Part shown: piece by piece, positions 21,601 to 30,526 of the stretch | Position numbering within the stretch: the stretch's first letter is position 1 | Layout of the letters: each line of letters begins with the position of its first letter | From: Drosophila persimilis | Taxonomy: Eukaryota; Arthropoda; Insecta; Diptera; Drosophilidae | NCBI RefSeq assembly: GCF_003286085.1 | Contig: NW_020825408.1 | Location: 1-64,000 of the forward strand | DNA: 64,000 nt | Direction: 5' to 3' | Notes under the pieces: model-generated | What the model was told of the DNA's origin: nothing | Databases searched by the model: none | Seen by the model: the letters and a program-made list of their open reading frames with translations, nothing else | Made by a program: the position numbers and the translations under genes

Positions 21601-22611
21601 TCAGTTCAGCAGCAGTACTGGATTCCGCACCTTGAACGGAAAGTAAATAAGTTGATTACTAATTGTATCAGTTGTATAATTTTCAGCAAAAAATTGGGAA
21701 AACAAGAAGGCTATCTTCATTGCATTGACAAGGGTGACACACCACTATACACGCTGCACGTTGATCATTTGGGACCAATGGATGCGACAGCCAAGCAATA
21801 CAAGTACATTTTTGCTGTGGTAGATGCATTCTCCAAGTTTGTGTGGCTGTTCCCAACTAAGTCAACAGGTCACGAAGAAGTTGTGAAGAGGCTGAGAGAT
21901 TGGTCATTTGTGTTTGGTTTTCCCAAGCGCATAGTCAGCGACAGAGGAGCAGCGTTTACATCCAACGCATTCAGCGAGTTTCTCAACGAGAACAAAGTCG
22001 AACATGTGTGTACAACGACAGGTGTGGCGAGAGGCAACGGTCAGATTGAGCGGGTGAACCGTTCAATTTTGGGTATCATCGCAAAGCTCTCAGCTCAGGA
22101 GTCAACGAAGTGGTACAAGCATGTGCCAAAGGTTCAGATGGCGATTAATTCGCATGTGCATTCTACGTTGAAGTCGTCGCCATTCGAGGTCATGTTTGGG
22201 ACAAAGATGCACAGACAAGCTGAAAGTCGACTATTGGAGGTTCTCAACGAGGAGTTGGTTACGCAGTTTAACAACGAGCGCCAAGAACTGCGTGACCAAG
22301 CGAAACAAAACATTGAGAAGGCGCAAGAGGTGTACAAGCGCAATTATGATAAAAAACGACGACCTGAGCACGGCTACAGACTAGGAGACATGGTCGCGAT
22401 CAAGAGGACGCAGTTCGTCGCAGGACGCAAGTTGGCCAGCGAGTATCTAGGCCCATATGAAGTCACCAAGGTCAAGCGGAACGGTCGCTACGACGTCAGA
22501 AAGGTTGCTCAAGTCGAGGGGCCAAACATCACCGCAACGAGCAGTGACAATATGAAGCTATGGCTTTTTTTTCTCAGAGAACGAGGATATATTATCATCT
22601 GGGACAGATGA
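18694..22611 (+). CDS. Gypsy B Gag-Pol polyprotein
   Basis: A single uninterrupted 1305-codon frame. Gag has two CCHC knuckles at residues 251-264 and 270-283. Next come the protease active site VDTGSD at 316-321, and RT with VDYRKLN near 528-534, FGFKNSPAAF near 598-607 and YMDD at 627-630. RNase H begins at HTDAS (769-773). Integrase has its HHCC finger at about 957-994 and catalytic D1024, D1083 and E1119, then a C-terminal domain near GPYEV. These enzymes make and insert the DNA copy. The ATG at 18694 is followed at once by a second ATG. The last residues (after NMKLW) may be a frame slip in the T8 run at 22565-22572: the other frame gives an acidic tail ending at a TAA in the LTR. All catalytic residues seen are intact. 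Confidence 0.9.
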   Translation: MMQTPPPLHWKEREKEEAVPGTSRPIANEREDLENAEKNTEDKIDQMIKLLSLKVLCDEQREMKIAPDNFTKVVSDCDGKSVPIEKWFEIFEKNADAYELTEKQKYVQAREKMTGAAKLFLEAECVCTYEELKNVLLDEFTCSYNSADIHKLLQERKRKSSESMHEYLLQMRKIAAVGHVEDAAVISHIVNGLDIRKEYKYAMYRCKTFRALKEEFDIYDRLNILEKKGNNEQRKTSFKQQSGQSGKKEYCYNCGSGEHKRKDCKAETKCFNCNQNGHISRNCPYEADKVDKVRVILDRSRMKEIQINGIVVDCLVDTGSDVTIIKESMLKTMKNVKLLKCTTMLRGLGQISTKPVGYFNAEVTVDNLQTTQKFLVVPSSQIDFDALLGHDFIKKFRFVADMQGYTFLKHDADPVPTDEHALIYNVTEDSSFVAPPQYRKDVEQMIRNSYQMPTEVAKQSPIQLKIVPDGVIKPFHHSPSRLSTDEASAVKKQVEEWIEQGIVRKSSSNVASRVVVVKKKDGTLRVCVDYRKLNSMVLLDCFPVPIMEEVLEKLQSAKWFTIMDLENGFFHVPMEEQSKSYTAFVTKEGLFEFNKAPFGFKNSPAAFIRFVSYIFQELINSDIMQLYMDDIIVYAASPEVCMRKTKLVLETAAQFGLKIKWKKCSFMQPRISFLGHIIEDGRIWPAAVSRFATPKDIKAVQAFLGLTGFFRKFIPGYAQVARPLTNLLRKEAVFNIGEAEQQSLQTLKNMLVIAPVLHLYSREAPTELHTDASKEVFGAVLLQQFDGNFHPIYYWSKKTTQAESKRHSYYLEVKAAYLALKKFRHYLLGIKFDLATDCAAFKQTTTKADIPREVSQWILYMEDFTFKVVHRPGDRMRHVDCLSRFPQTCMFVTTELTARIKKAQQDDDFIKATVEILKQHPYQDYKLKGGLLFKSVNGNDVLVVPRLMEREIIQGSHEVGHFSTAKTMHSVQQQYWIPHLERKVNKLITNCISCIIFSKKLGKQEGYLHCIDKGDTPLYTLHVDHLGPMDATAKQYKYIFAVVDAFSKFVWLFPTKSTGHEEVVKRLRDWSFVFGFPKRIVSDRGAAFTSNAFSEFLNENKVEHVCTTTGVARGNGQIERVNRSILGIIAKLSAQESTKWYKHVPKVQMAINSHVHSTLKSSPFEVMFGTKMHRQAESRLLEVLNEELVTQFNNERQELRDQAKQNIEKAQEVYKRNYDKKRRPEHGYRLGDMVAIKRTQFVAGRKLASEYLGPYEVTKVKRNGRYDVRKVAQVEGPNITATSSDNMKLWLFFLRERGYIIIWDR

Positions 22612-22631
22612 AGATGAGCAGGAGGGCCGAA

Positions 22632-22920
22632 TGTAAAGGACAGTGTATCAAGCAGTTAACACTATCCCATATAAATTAACATTTGAACTTAAGATACCAT
22701 CGATAAGACCTAACCGATATAACCAGACTTAACCGATGTTTAAAAGACCTAGCCGATAAGGGGTTATCGGTATGAGAGTCGGTTGTTGGAAGTAGAAGCA
22801 GAAAGTTGAACAAAAAGTCGGAAGAACAGAATCATTAATTGCACATCTTAAATCAAACACTTTGTACTCTTTTTCGATCAAAACATTATTAATAAACGAT
22901 ACTTTAATATTAATCTTACA
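22632..22920 (+). repeat. Gypsy B 3' LTR
   Basis: It starts tgtaaaggacag after a purine-rich stretch (gagcaggagggccgaa) and ends taatcttaca. BEL B pol resumes immediately after it. It differs from the 5' LTR at three positions (taatac/taacac, catcta/catata, tacccttt/tactcttt). Confidence 0.9.
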
Positions 22921-23860
22921 TTGCAAATTTCAATACTCATTCGGATCCATGCAGCGCGTCTTTGCTTACATATATCGATTCTACATTCTCAAGGACAAAG
23001 GCATAGCGCGGTCGAAGGGTCAACTTACCGTAATCGACATCAAAAATGGTACACATTTCCTCATAAGGGCAATACAGCAGCAAGAATTTTCGGAAGAGAT
23101 AAGGGCCCTCGCCAGCAAACAGGCCCTACCGCCAAAAAGCACGATGGTCTCACTGAATCCATTTCTGGATAGCTTTGGATTGCTGCGGGTTGGAGGCCGC
23201 CTCCAAAATGTCGAATTGGACTAAGGGGCATCCTTTCACTGTCTCTATTATTATCTTCTTTCACGAAAGGTTGCTTCACGCAGGAGCTTAAGGATTGCTC
23301 GGACTACTTCGGCAAAAATTCTGGCCTATTGGTGGACGCAAATATGTTGCGGGAATCATTCGCAAATGTGTTAGATGCTTTCGTTTGAAGCCAGTACTGA
23401 GGAAACATATCACGGGAAACTTGCCTGCGGATCGCGTAAGGACTAATCCAGCATTCCACACAACGGGCGTTGAAATTTGCGGACCCTTTTATTACAAGTC
23501 GGAAGTCAGAAGCAGGCCTCCTATCAAATGTTACATCGCTGTCTTCGTATGGTTTAGCACCAAAGCAACTCATTTGGAAGTCGTTCGGGATCTATCTACA
23601 GAATCCTTTCTGACAGCATTAAGGCGTTTTATAAGTCTACGTCCCAAACCTCGAATCATCTGGTCAGAGAACGCTACAAATTTTGTAGGAGCAAAAAATG
23701 AGCTTTTGGAGCTTCGGCAAATGTTCCTCAGCGATGATGGAACCATCAGAGTAGCCGTCATCCGCACTCAAAGAGGTCTTTTCAAGAGGGCTGTTGGAAA
23801 AATAGCGGTTCTGCCCTTTCAGGATGGATCTGTTGAAAGCCCTTGCCTTCCAACGGGGGG
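22921..23860 (+). pseudogene. BEL B copy 1, integrase segment
   Basis: It continues BEL B pol after gypsy B. The frame to 23224 includes FGSMQRVFAYIYRF and SLNPFLDSFGLLRVGGRL, then stops. The frame 23295-23960 gives WPIGGRKYVAGIIRKCVRCF (integrase finger), TTGVEICGPF, and WSENATNFVGAKN, where the Asp of the usual SDNA is Glu. An internal deletion near 23734 joins LRQMFLSD directly to the C-terminal domain (DGTIRVAVIRTQRG). It loses the third catalytic residue. The frame ends in the LTR. The purine tract caacgggggg precedes the LTR at 23861. Confidence 0.85.
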
Positions 23861-24179
23861 TGCTTGCCGATTAGCTGCTTGCCAAATAGCACCTAATTCT
23901 TGGCCCTCAGCCGCTTATTTTGTTTGTTACTTATGTCTATGTCACTCATTTGTTTGTTAAAGCTTTGCGCGTGCTTGCCCTGCTAAACACTCTCTGCCAG
24001 CTCGCTCTTCGCTATCTCCGCTTTGCGTCTGCCTGCCGACATCAGCCGATCGAAGCTGCGCTCAGCGATCGGAGCGGCAATGTAAAGGGCAGGCAAGCCA
24101 CACTTACAATTTGGATGTCACGCATTAAAGAACATATCGTAATTTTATTTCTGCGACGAGTTTTATTTAACTCGAAATA
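23861..24179 (+). repeat. BEL B LTR-containing segment, copy 1
   Basis: The LTR starts at tgcttgccga directly after the purine tract caacgggggg. The same sequence recurs at 28901, exactly 5040 bp downstream. The right limit is uncertain: similarity between the two copies runs on into a reverse gag fragment. No ORF of its own; short tails of pol reach into it. Confidence 0.7.
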
Positions 24180-24609
24180 ATTAGTCGGCCGATTGGGGAT
24201 AAAAAACATTATCACTTGCGTATTTTTCTATTATCGCTACTGCTTCTGGTGATCCTTTCTTTATCTGTTTTGGAAATAGCGATTTCTTCCTGCCTGTCCT
24301 GGTCTCCCCTTGGCTCTCTTCCATTGTTGATTTTTGTGGTACTCCTTTTGGTGATTGTTGCCTTGGGCTCTTGGTTCTCGGGCTTTTCCCTCGTGTTTGG
24401 GTATTTGCTAGTTGTTCTAGCCTCTCTCGAATATGTATTGGGAGGTCTGTTCTCTCCGAAAATTGTAGTAGTTGTTTCTTTTGGGTCTCTAGTCCATGCA
24501 GTTTCTCCAATCCGAATTCCTCGCAATAGTTTTGCAACTCCAGTTTCGTTGCTTGGTTTATCCTTTGTTTTGCCATCTTGACCTTTGAAATTATGCTGCT
24601 CGGGCGCAA
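24180..24609 (-). pseudogene. Gag-like fragment on the minus strand, copy 1
   Basis: A 142-codon minus-strand frame (start at 24609, or the inner ATG of MAKQRINQ at about 24576). It has a helical N-terminal half (LELQNYCEEFGLEKL) and a charged Ser/Pro/Lys-rich part with repeated KSPR/QSPK units. It resembles the start of a retroelement gag, but I cannot name the family. It lies against the BEL B LTR and is repeated at 29220-29611 with small differences. It is cut off by the LTR junction at 24180. The hydrophobic plus-strand frame over the same bases is a shadow. Confidence 0.45.
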
Positions 24610-24689
24610 CTGTGACGGCGCTTCGGCCGGGGTATGCTCGTCGCGCCGGGTTCCACAGAAATTTGTTTGATTTCTGGGTGTGGCGCGGA

Positions 24690-25110
24690 GGTCTAATGCG
24701 CTCCGAGGAGAAGAAATGTTGCGGAGGATTAATGCGCTCCGAGGAGAATAAATGTTGCGGATGGTTAATGCGCTCCGAGGAGAAATAATGTTGCGGAGCG
24801 TTAATGCGCTCCGAGGAGAATAAATGTTGCGGAGGGTTAATGCGCTCCGAGGAGAGGAAAGGCGGCGGAGGGTTAATGCGCTCCGAGGAGAATAAATGTT
24901 GCCGGAGGGTTAATGCGCTCCGAGGAGAAGAATGTTGCGGAGGATTAATGCGCTCCGAGGAGAAGAATGTTGCGGAGGGTTAATGCCCTCCGAGGAGAAG
25001 AATGTTGCGGAGGGTTAATGCGCTCCGAGGTGAGGAAAGGCGGCGGAGGTTTAATGCGCTCCGAGGAGAGGAAAGGTGGCAGAGGTTTAATGTGCTCCGA
25101 GGAGGATGGG
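24690..25110. repeat. 35 bp minisatellite, array 1 (about 12 units)
   Basis: Tandem units with the core ttaatgcgctccgaggag followed by aagaatgttgcgga or similar. The period is 35 bp where measured (24961 to 24996), with variants of 34-37. The unit length is not a multiple of three, so the array is not a protein repeat. It lies just before the BEL B gag leader. The same array, somewhat longer, is at 29832-30355. Unit variants (agaag/aataa/aggaaaggcggc) are shared by both arrays, so they arose before the duplication. Confidence 0.85.
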
Positions 25111-25264
25111 AGTATCGCTGGGGCTGCTGGTGGCTGCTACTGATGCTTACCTCTCCACTGGCCGGAGCCGAACTGATGCTGATCGCTCTGGCTGAGCTCC
25201 TTTTATTTCTGAAACGCAGCTGATCCGTACGGCATGTTCCTAGCGCAGCTCTTCCGCCACCTCG

Positions 25265-26545
25265 GTGACTCGCAAAGTGAAGTCCCCAGGTACTCCGAGG
25301 CCCACCACAAGCTCCGCTGGTTCGAAGACCAAATCGGTCTTGTTCCCGTCACCGGTCACACTTAAGGTGCCAGCGCGTACGCAAAGCAGTCCAAGCCATT
25401 CTCGACCCTCCCACACAATGGCTCAATCCGCCGCCACTGCCGCAATGGCTAAATTCGAAGCAGCCTCACGCAAGCTTATGCATTTCGGAGAGCGAATAAA
25501 CCTTCCGAATCCCCGCACTCCATCCGCCTCGCTTGCCACGGTACGCCGTGACCAAATCGGAACCATGTGGGCCGAGGTTGAGGCAGAGCATAAGAACTGT
25601 TTCGCATTTGTGGCTGAAGAGGGTCCGTAGGCTGAAGCTGACCTTCAATCCAAATTCGATGAGTGCTTTACAGTGTACAGTGCGTTGCTGATCTCACTGA
25701 TCAGCTCCAACAACCAGCAGTCCGTCCTTCCGCACAGCCAGATTTCCACGGCGGCTGCAGACTCCCCCCATGCGGCATAGAAGTATTCGCTGGGGACTAC
25801 GTCCGCTGGCCTACGTTCCGAGACCTTTTTACTGCGATACAAAATCCCAGGCTGTCTCCCGTGGAGAAGTTGTACCATCTCACCACTAAGACTAGTGGTG
25901 ATCCGAAGGCCATAGTGGAAAAGTCTCCACTCACCAATGACGGTTTCGAGGCGGCGTAGAATGCCCTTCGTGACCGGTACGAGAACAACAGGCTCCTTGT
26001 GACCAACCAGATAAACATCCTCCTTTCGTTGGCTTCCATCGGTTCCGAGTCAAGTCGTGCTCTAAAGGAGCTTCTCAGCACGATCCAAGGGGTCTTAATC
26101 GCACTGACCCACTCCAAGGTCTCAACCGAAAATTCGGACAGCTTGCAGGTGACCATTTGCGCCTCCAAATTACGGAGGTTGACACGGGCTCGTGTGATCT
26201 CTCACCCAATACGGCTATGCCCTCATTTCCTCCAGATGATTGCTGATGCTCGTTCCAGCTGCATCAAACAAAGGCAGCTTTGTCTGAACTGCTTCACGCG
26301 AGGCCATCAGATCCGGAAATGCCAAAGTGTCCATAACTGCAGTACTCGTGGGGACCGACACCACACGCTGCTGCACCGTGGCAATCCAATTTCGAGTGAA
26401 TCTACTGTCGTACCAAATCCGAGCTCTTCCGACGCGCCGCCCAGCGTTCAAAATTATTTCGCCTCTGGCCAAAAAGTTGTTCTTCTGGGCACGGCAATCA
26501 TTAATATTTGCCATCTGGGGACAAGTCGCGATCACGGCGGACGTC
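25265..26545 (+). pseudogene. BEL B copy 2, gag remnant
   Basis: A decayed BEL Gag. The frame 25265-25630 holds the N-terminal part; its start codon is GTG here, where copy 3 has ATG (30527), so it is mutated. It stops at 25628-25630 (TAG). Other frames give the family block: DYVRWPTFRDLFTAI (25780s), EKLYHLTTKTSGDPKAIV and CLNCFTRGHQIRKC, a zinc knuckle near 26283. Several stops and shifts break it (25630, 25778, 25960, 26200). Gag would build the particle. The end near 26540 marks a deletion where protease and most of RT are missing. Confidence 0.8.
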
Positions 26546-26558
26546 ACTGGCTTTTCAG

Positions 26559-26870
26559 AACCAAAACCCAACAACAACGACGCGGCAGCGGCCAAAGGGA
26601 GACGAGGAAAATACCGAGAACCTAAACCCAACAACAACGACGCAGCAGCGGCCAAAGAGAGACGAGGAATACGCCAAGAACCAAACCCAAAACTAACAAC
26701 GACGCGGCAGCGGCCAAAGGGAGACGAGGAAAACACCGAGAACCAAAACCCAACAACAACGACGCAGCAGCGGCCAAAGACAGACGAGGAATACGCCGAG
26801 AACCAAACTCAACAACAACAACGCAGCAGTGGCCAAAGAGAGACGAGGGAAACACCGTGACCCAGCGAGC
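26559..26870 (+). repeat. 60 bp tandem repeat at a BEL B deletion junction, copy 2
   Basis: About five units of 60 bp (starts of ccca at 26567, 26627, 26686, 26749 and about 26808). The core is caacaacaacgacg followed by gcagcggccaaag and gagacgagga. Since 60 is a multiple of three, each frame keeps its reading; one gives a 20-residue unit with PTTTT and RPKGDEE. It takes the place of the missing protease and RT region. The same repeat is in BEL B copy 3 (31880-32030) and, reversed, in another Ty3/gypsy-like gag at 59790-59950. Confidence 0.85.
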
Positions 26871-28900
26871 CGCTGGCATCGACGTGGCAGCGGCCATACG
26901 TACGGCCATACACCATACGTAAATGGTGTTCCAATGAACCCGCTGCTTTGGAAGGCGTATCGGAGGCGGATCGCGAAAAGTTCCTTACCTTTCATGACGG
27001 GACTGAAGTAACCAAGGCGCTTGGTCTAGTTTTGGGATCCCACCACGGACAATCTTCTGTTTAGCTTCGCTCACGTCGGAACCGCTGCAGGCCCAATATC
27101 GAAGCGTTCGGTCCTGTCTACACTAGCTAGGTTCTACGATCCTCTAGGGCTCATCTCTCCCATCATCACAAAAGCTAAAATATTTATGCAGTCGCTATGG
27201 AACGAAAGCCTAAAGTTGAATTGGGACGAAAGCCTGCCCCAAGATCTACATACGACTTGGATTGAGCTGACTTCGCAGTTGTCGATGGTTGAAAACTTTA
27301 AGTTTCCACGTTACGTGCTTCGGCAGCAAGCCAGATTAGAAATGCACGCGTTTTGTGATGAGAGCCAAGCAGCATATGGCGCCTGTGTATACATGCGTTC
27401 GGAAGCTCTTGGCATTGTGCAAAGTCATCTCTTATGCTCTAAATCCAGAGTCGCGCCCTTGAAAATATGACTATCCCCAAGCTTGAGCTATCCGCTGCCC
27501 TCGCATTAGCCGAACTAGTGTCCACCATAGTTAAGGGACTATCAGCTCCATGCCAAATACATTGCTGGTCGGATTCGTCCATAGCCCTTGCCTGGATTCG
27601 AGAATCACCATTGAATTTTAATATATTTGTTTCTAATCGAGTTCAGCGGATTCAGGAGCTCACCGCTGGAATGACTTGGCATCACGTGCCCACAAAGTTG
27701 AATCCTACCGACATCATATCACGTGGATCCACGCCCGCTGAACTAATGGATAGCAGCCTTTGGATCTCTGGACCACCATTCTTGCGTCTTGAGAGCTCAG
27801 AGTGGCCTGTCGGCTTGCAATTGCCGACCGATGTACCAGAACGTCGTCATGCAGCATTGGTTGTTTCAAACGAAAGGGATGTATCGTACGATTGGAAATT
27901 TCAAAACTCATTCGGATCCATGCAGCGCGTCTTTGATTACATATATCGATTCTACATTCTCAAGGACAAAGGCATAGCGCGGTCGTAATCGACATCAAAA
28001 ATGGTACACATTTGCTCATAAGGGCAATACAGCAGCAACACTGAATGGCCTCACTGAATCCATTTCTGGATAGCTTTGGATTACTGCGGGTTGGAGGCCA
28101 CCTCCAAAATGCCGAATTGGACTAAGGGACATCCTGTCACTGTCTCTATTATTATCTTCTTTCGCGAAAGGTTTCTCCACGCAGGAGCTCAAGGATTGCT
28201 CGGACTGCTTGTCTGGTCAGACAACGCTACAAATTTGGTAGGAGCAAAAAATTAGCTTTTGGAGCTTCGGCAAATGTTCCTCAGCGATCCTCATCGATTG
28301 GAAATTCACCTTCGCTCACCTCATTTTGGGGGTTTGTGGGAGGCGGCTGTTAAAGCAGCTAAATATCATTTTCATCGCATCGTCGGGACCTACATTTTTA
28401 CTCTTGATGAAATTCAGACCTTGGGTTGTGAAATCTCTGCTTTGTTAAAAATTCCGTCCGCTTTATGCAATTACAGAAAGTCCCGATGATCTAGATGTGC
28501 TCACGCTCAATGGAGCCCCGAAAGCTGCACTCGACGAGCCAGATGTGACGCATCTCCTTGTCAACCTACTTAGTCGATGGCAGCGGCTGTGTCAAATGAA
28601 GCAGGCGTTTTGGAGAAAATGGAGCACGCCGTATCTTTCGATTCTTCAAGAGCGGAGCAAGTGGCGGTCATCGTCTCCAAACATCAAGCTAGGGGCGCTC
28701 GTCATGATCAAGGAGGAAACTCTGCCACCATTAAGGTGGCCGCTTGGCCGCATTGAGAGCGTCATCCCAGGAAAAGATGGAACCATCAGAGTAGCCGTCA
28801 TCCGCACTCAAAGAGGCCTTTTCAAGAGGGCCGTTGGAAAAATTGCGTTTCTGCCCTTTCAGGATGGATCTGTTGAAAGCCTTTGCCTTCCAACGGGGGG
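26871..28900 (+). pseudogene. BEL B copy 2, pol remnant
   Basis: The pol starts abruptly near the end of RT (KWCSNEPAALEGV), continues through RSVLSTLARFYDPLGL (27100s) and RNase H (HAFCDESQAAYGACVY at about 27343; HCWSDSSIALAWI near 27560), then FGSMQRVF. One base change or shift near 27465 splits RNase H. After 27985 there are several deletions, and the integrase is represented only by SPHFGGLWEAAVKAA (near 28313) and a C-terminal domain (28497-28900). Order is normal but no frame spans it. It ends at the purine tract caacgggggg just before the LTR at 28901. Confidence 0.85.
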
Positions 28901-29219
28901 TGCTTGCCGATTAGCTGCTTGCCAAATAGCACCTAGTTCTTGGCCCTCAGCCGCTTATTTTGTTTGTTACTTATGTCTATGTCACTCATTTGTTTGTTAA
29001 AGCTTTGCGCGTGCTTGCCCTGCTAAACGCTCTCTGCCAGCTCGCTCTTCGCTATCTCCGCTTTGCGTCTGCCTGCCGACGTCAGCTGAGCGAAGCTGCG
29101 CTCAGCGATCGGAGCGGCAATGTAAAGGGCAGGCAAGCCACACTTACAATTTGGATGTCACGCATTAAAGAACATATCGTAATTTTATTTCTGCGACGAG
29201 TTTTATTTAACTTGAAATA
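28901..29219 (+). repeat. BEL B LTR-containing segment, copy 2
   Basis: This is the second copy of the sequence at 23861-24179, with few differences (for example cacctaattc/cacctagttc). It starts tgcttgccga after the purine tract. It serves as the 3' LTR of copy 2 and, by position, the 5' LTR of copy 3. The right limit is again uncertain. Confidence 0.7.
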
Positions 29220-29831
29220 ATTAGTCGGCCGATTGGGGATAAAAAACATTATCACTTGCGTATTTTTCTATTATCGCTACTGCTTCTGGTGATCCTTTCT
29301 TGTTTTGGAAATAGCGATTTCTTCCTGCCTGTCCTGGTCTCCCCTTGGCTCTCTTCCATTGTTGATTTTTGTGGTACTCCTTTTGGTGATTGTTGCCTTG
29401 GGCTCTTGGTTCTCGGGCTTTTCCCTCGTGTTTGGGTATTTGCTAGTTGTTCTAGCCTCTCTCGAATATGTATTGGGAGGTCTGTTCTCTCCGAAAATTG
29501 TAGTAGTTGTTTCTTTTGGGTCTCTAGTCCATCCAGTTTCTCCAATCCGAATTCCACGTAATAGTTTTGTAACTCCAGTTTCGTTGCTTGGTTTATCCTT
29601 TGTTTTGCCATCTTTACCTTTGAGAGATGGCAAGGCGGGGCTTGAGCTGCAATAAAAGAGATAGAGTTATTTTTATTGTTCTTAAAAGGTACAAACTTTG
29701 GTAGGTGCGCGGGTTTTTTCTTCTGGCTCTTCCCTCGGGGTCGGCTGCCGGTGTCGTCCTTCGGGTTGGCCGCACGTGGCGGACGGTTGCGTGCGGGTCC
29801 TGGTAGTCGTCCGGTCGGTGTCGGTTGAGGG
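29220..29831 (-). pseudogene. Gag-like fragment on the minus strand, copy 2, with upstream sequence
   Basis: Matches the fragment at 24180-24609 and extends about 200 bases farther. The frame 29611-29252 starts at MAKQRINQ; a small deletion at its end changes the last residues. Upstream on the minus strand is a ttttattgcag stretch (complement of about 29650-29660) that looks like a 3' splice site, then GC-rich leader-like sequence. Copy 1 has about 100 unrelated bases there instead. I infer a fragment of a retroelement's leader and gag start, family unknown. Confidence 0.45.
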
Positions 29832-30355
29832 CGCGGAGGTCTAATGCGCTCCGAGGAGAAGAAATGTTGCGGAGGATTAATGCGCTCCGAGGAGAATAAA
29901 TGTTGCGGAGGGTTAATGCGCTCCGAGTAGAAATAATGTTGGGGAGGGTTAATGCGCTGCGAGGAGAAGAATGTTGCGGAGGGTTAATGCGCTGCGAGGA
30001 GAAGAATGTTGCGGAGGATTAATGCGCTCCGAGGAGAAGAATGTTGCGGAGGGTTAATGCGCTCCGAGGAGAAGAATGTTGCCGGAGGGTTAATGCGCTC
30101 CGAGGAGAAGAATGTTGCGGAGGGTTAATGCGCTCCGAGGAGAAGAATGCTGCGGAGGGTTAATGCGCTGCGAGGAGAAGAATGTTGCGGAGGATTAATG
30201 CGCTCCGAGGAGAAGAATGTTGCGGAGGGTTAATGCGCTCCTAGGAGAAGAATGTTGCGGAGGGTTAATGCGCTCCGAGGTGAGGAAAGGCGGCGGAGGT
30301 TTAATGCGCTCCGAGGAGAGGAAAGGTGGCAGAGGTTTAATGTGCTCCGAGGAGG
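29832..30355. repeat. 35 bp minisatellite, array 2 (about 15 units)
   Basis: Same unit as 24690-25110 with more copies; the last units (gtgaggaaaggcggcgg, gaggaaaggtggcag) are nearly identical in the two arrays. It ends at the same leader sequence (ggatgggagtatcgctgg) before gag. Confidence 0.85.
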
Positions 30356-30526
30356 ATGGGAGTATCGCTGGGGCTGCTGGTGGCTGCTACTGATGCTTAC
30401 CTCTCCACTGGCCGGAGCCGAACTGATGCTGATCGCTCTGGCTGAGCTCCTTTTATTTCTGAAACGCAGCTGATCCGTACGGCATGTTCCTAGCGCAGCT
30501 CTTCCGCCCCAGAAACGCCCACCTCG

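Larger units (their letters stand above)
18000..22920 (+). mobile_element. Gypsy B: complete Ty3/gypsy retrotransposon without env
   Basis: A 4921 bp element with 289 bp LTRs (TG...CA), a tRNA-Pro-like primer site, a roughly 390 bp leader and one gag-pol frame of 1305 codons. It sits inside BEL B pol; the two halves of that gene rejoin around it. I counted three substitutions between the LTRs (about 1%), pointing to a recent insertion. No clear 4 bp target duplication is visible (left flank tacga, right flank ttgca). It has no env, unlike gypsy A. The sublineage within the Drosophila Ty3/gypsy elements is not settled from sequence alone. Confidence 0.9.

Noticed and set aside
18000..22920. 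Target-site duplication for gypsy B
   Set aside because: Flanks tacga and ttgca do not match over 4 bp, although the interrupted BEL gene rejoins; I could not support a duplication.
24216..24581. 121-codon hydrophobic plus-strand ORF resembling a membrane protein
   Set aside because: It is the complement of the charged minus-strand gag-like frame; Lys/Glu-rich codons read backwards give Leu/Val/Phe-rich sequence.
26215..26995. Leu/Ala-rich minus-strand ORFs over the 60 bp repeat
   Set aside because: They are shadows of the repeat; the same effect appears at 59606-60131 on the plus strand.
24690..30355. Evenly spaced 35 bp repeats considered as a CRISPR-like array
   Set aside because: Units are directly tandem with no unique spacers, there are no cas genes, and the surrounding DNA is from a eukaryote.
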